Origin: Xanthobacteraceae bacterium
GTDB taxonomy: Bacteria > Pseudomonadota > Alphaproteobacteria > Rhizobiales > Xanthobacteraceae
Assembly: GCA_025929595.1 (NCBI GenBank)
Contig: JAICQA010000130.1
Coordinates: 1-7,509, forward strand
Direction: 5' to 3'
Length of the DNA: 7,509 bases
Both the position numbers and the translations under genes were made by a program. Under the pieces are notes generated by a model. That model did not search any database. It saw only the letters and a program-made list of their open reading frames with translations, and was not told the DNA's origin. Positions 5,975 to 7,509 of the stretch are shown here, piece by piece (the first letter of the stretch is position 1; each line of letters opens with the position of its first letter).

Positions 5975-5980
5975 GACGGG

Positions 5981-6538
5981 CTATTGCAGCATGTGGAGCG
6001 CGGCGAAGCCCGGTGCGAGCAGGACGAACGCCCAGACCATGGCCGAAGCAACATTCGCCGCCATGAAGAGCGCGAACGGCATCTCGAAGACACCGGCCAC
6101 CAACGGCACCATACCGCGCACCGGGCCGAAAAAGCGACCGATCATCAGCGCCCATACGCCCCACTTCCGGAAGAACCTGTCGCTGCGCTCATACATGTGT
6201 GGGTAGCGGGAGAGCGGCCAGACATTGCGCGCCTGGTCCTTGAAGGCGCGGCCGATGCCGTAGGAAACAAGATCGCCGAGGACCGCGCCCGCGGCGGTGC
6301 CGGCCCAGACCGGCCAGAAATCGATACCGCTGGCGCCCGTGAGCGCTCCGATCGCCACCAGCACGACGGTTGCAGGCACAAAAATACCGACGACCGCCAG
6401 CGACTCGCCGAAGGCAAACAGCATCACGATCAGCGGCGCCCAGGCGGCGTTCGCCTTGACGAATTCGAGAAGTTGCGAGCCCCACGGATGCGCCTGCATC
6501 AACGCAAGCATTTCCTGGCCGTAAGCGGAAAGGGACAT
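5981..6538 (-). CDS. DedA family (VTT/SNARE-associated domain) inner membrane protein
   Basis: This 185-residue membrane protein has the DedA pattern. There is a first hydrophobic re-entrant region around FAFGESLAVVGIFVPAT (41-57), a helix near 72-94 with GDLVSYGIGR (88-97), the arginine motif GRFFGPVRGMVP (134-145), and a last helix about 157-177 ending in a short HMLQ tail. Family members support membrane homeostasis, and some move undecaprenyl phosphate or other polyprenyl and phospholipids across the membrane. Conserved E45, R135 and R141 are present. The acidic residue that often follows PG in the first re-entrant loop is replaced by T57 (PAT). I chose the ATG at 6538 because it begins just before the first hydrophobic part as in homologues. 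A GTG at 6658 would add 40 residues with no domain character. No clear Shine-Dalgarno is seen at 6538, so the start is less certain than the family. Confidence 0.85.
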   Translation of the reverse strand: MSLSAYGQEMLALMQAHPWGSQLLEFVKANAAWAPLIVMLFAFGESLAVVGIFVPATVVLVAIGALTGASGIDFWPVWAGTAAGAVLGDLVSYGIGRAFKDQARNVWPLSRYPHMYERSDRFFRKWGVWALMIGRFFGPVRGMVPLVAGVFEMPFALFMAANVASAMVWAFVLLAPGFAALHMLQ

Positions 6539-6731
6539 ATGGGGCGCTGGCTGACGGGTGGCGTGGGCTGGCCGGCGTTTGTCCGTGTTTCCGGAGCCGG
6601 GTGCAATCCCAAAGACTTGACCCGTTGCCGCAGTGGGACGCGGCTTCACGCTTTGCACACGTGGCTGTGACCGCTACGCTGAACGTCAAAAGCAGCATGG
6701 AACGGGTACGAACCGGTCCGGATCGGGAGCG
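6539..6731. promoter_or_regulatory. Divergent intergenic region, DedA / ABC ATPase
   Basis: This 193-base gap should carry promoters in both directions. On the plus strand TTGCAC at 6653-6658 with TACGCT at 6675-6680 (16-base gap) is a weak candidate. TTGACC at 6617-6622 has a good -35 but no matching -10. Overlapping small palindromes lie around ACCGGTCCGG at 6712-6721. Nothing else is recognised. Confidence 0.3.
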
Positions 6732-7509
6732 ATGGAAGCGGTCAAGGTCGAGCGCGGCGGCGCGACAAAATATTCCGCAGCGTTTCCAGCCATTCGGTTC
6801 GATGGGGTACGCGTGGCTTTCCTGATGGAAAGCGGCGCATTCACGGCCGTCGAGCGCGCGGACCTTGACGTGGCGGACGGCGAGTTTGTCGCCATCGTCG
6901 GGCCGACGGGTTGCGGAAAGTCCACCTTGCTCAACGCGGCTGCGGGCTTGCTCACACCGTCGGCGGGCAAAGTCGAGATCCTCGGCGCGCCGCTCAAGGG
7001 ACTGAATCGCCAGGCCGGCTATCTCTTTCAGACTGAATCGCTTTTTCCCTGGAAGACGGCGGTCGAGAACGTTGCCATCGGACTTGAAGTCGTCGGCGTG
7101 CGGCGTGCGAAAGCGCGCGAGCGGGCGCGCGAATGGCTCAAACGTGTGGGGCTCGCCGCTTTCGCCGACCGCTATCCGCACATGCTGTCGGGCGGGCAGC
7201 GCAAGCGCGTCGGGCTCGCGCAGGTGCTGATCCGCGATCCGAAGATTCTCTTGATGGACGAACCGTTCGGTCCGCTCGACGCGCAGACGCGGCAGATCAT
7301 GGGGAACCTGCTGCTCGATCTGTGGAGCGCCGACCGCAAGGCGGTTCTCTTCGTGACCCACGACCTCGAAGAGGCGATCGCGCTTTCCGACCGCGTCGTC
7401 ATCATGTCGGCGGGGCCGGCGGCGAAAATCATCGGCGACTGGCGCGTGAACCTGCCGCGCCCGCGCGACATCGCCGAGATCAAGCTCGACGATACGTTCC
7501 ACCTCCTGC
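6732..7509 (+). CDS. ABC transporter ATPase, NitT/TauT (SsuB/TauB) family, cut by window end
   Basis: The frame from the ATG at 6732 stays open for 259 codons to the window edge. Motifs: Walker A GPTGCGKST (57-65), Q-loop Q100 in LFQTESLFPW, signature LSGGQRKRVGLAQ (152-164), Walker B ILLMDEP (172-178), D-loop LDAQTR, and H-loop H210 in VTHD. The family powers import of nitrate, sulfonates, taurine, or pyrimidine precursors of thiamin. The substrate is set by partner genes that should follow downstream. LAQVLI after the signature, rather than the more common IARAL, marks the RKRV-LAQ subgroup of this family. GGGAG at 6725-6729 is only 2 bases from the ATG, unusually close, so the exact start is uncertain. 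A further N-terminal stretch of about 20 residues precedes the first strand. Only the last few residues of the usual length (about 260-270) appear to be missing. Confidence 0.88.
   Translation, partial: MEAVKVERGGATKYSAAFPAIRFDGVRVAFLMESGAFTAVERADLDVADGEFVAIVGPTGCGKSTLLNAAAGLLTPSAGKVEILGAPLKGLNRQAGYLFQTESLFPWKTAVENVAIGLEVVGVRRAKARERAREWLKRVGLAAFADRYPHMLSGGQRKRVGLAQVLIRDPKILLMDEPFGPLDAQTRQIMGNLLLDLWSADRKAVLFVTHDLEEAIALSDRVVIMSAGPAAKIIGDWRVNLPRPRDIAEIKLDDTFHLL

Larger units (their letters stand above)
5848..5977. repeat. Palindromic extragenic element with imperfect 11-bp terminal inverted repeats
   Basis: GTCGTCCCGGA at 5848-5858 and TCCGGGATGAC at 5967-5977 are inverted repeats with one mismatch (10 of 11). 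Inside are two smaller palindromes sharing a CCCGGA core. The layout resembles the compound extragenic palindromes common between genes in Bradyrhizobium-like genomes, or a tiny non-autonomous element. No coding capacity is seen. It fills nearly all of the gap between two convergent genes. Confidence 0.6.

Noticed and set aside
6189..7502. Long open frame on the minus strand (about 437 codons)
   Set aside because: It lies antisense to the plus-strand ABC ATPase and out of frame with the DedA gene. Both of those have clear family motifs and this has none.

Overview
The window looks like chromosomal DNA of a high-GC alphaproteobacterium, most likely Hyphomicrobiales (Bradyrhizobium/Xanthobacteraceae-like). 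That is an inference from the GC-rich codon use, a DUF1127 small protein, a fused osmoprotectant-type permease/binding protein, and CCCGGA-type extragenic palindromes. No rRNA, tRNA, insertion sequence, CRISPR array or complete prophage is visible.

Region by region: (1) 1-181 is a short tandem array with an 83-bp period. Two units share 68 identical bases, then 15 bases that differ only synonymously when read as codons, and a third partial unit follows. Each unit holds two nested inverted repeats and can be read as the 3' tail of a protein ending in RALVDKS(K/R)N. (2) 182-308 is a leader with a candidate promoter, a 12-bp palindrome and a hairpin that buries the ribosome binding site of the next gene. 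(3) 309-1888 on + is a two-gene unit: a DUF1127 protein with an unusual C-terminal extension, then an MFS transporter 5 bases downstream. (4) 1889-4278 on - is a two-gene ABC importer of the OpuC/YehYZ/EgtU type, with the ATPase first and a permease fused to its substrate-binding domain second, joined by a 4-base ATGA overlap. Its stop codon directly abuts the stop codon of the MFS gene. (5) 4279-4391 is a divergent promoter region. (6) 4392-5843 on + is an NAD(P)-dependent aldehyde dehydrogenase of the salicylaldehyde/vanillin dehydrogenase branch. (7) 5844-5980, between convergent genes, holds two large palindromes bounded by an imperfect 11-bp inverted repeat. (8) 5981-6538 on - is a DedA/VTT membrane protein. 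(9) From 6732 to the window edge on + is the start of an ABC ATPase of the nitrate/sulfonate/taurine family, cut off by the window end.

The genes are mostly transport and housekeeping-accessory functions in separate short transcription units. The only clear protein-level partnership is the ATPase plus permease/binding-protein pair, which should form one importer for a small cationic or betaine-like solute. The DUF1127 and MFS genes are probably co-transcribed. The 3'-truncated ATPase presumably has permease and binding-protein partners beyond the window. The least explained parts are the 83-bp array, the hairpin over the DUF1127 start, and the palindromic element at 5848-5977. I see no clear new multi-gene system.
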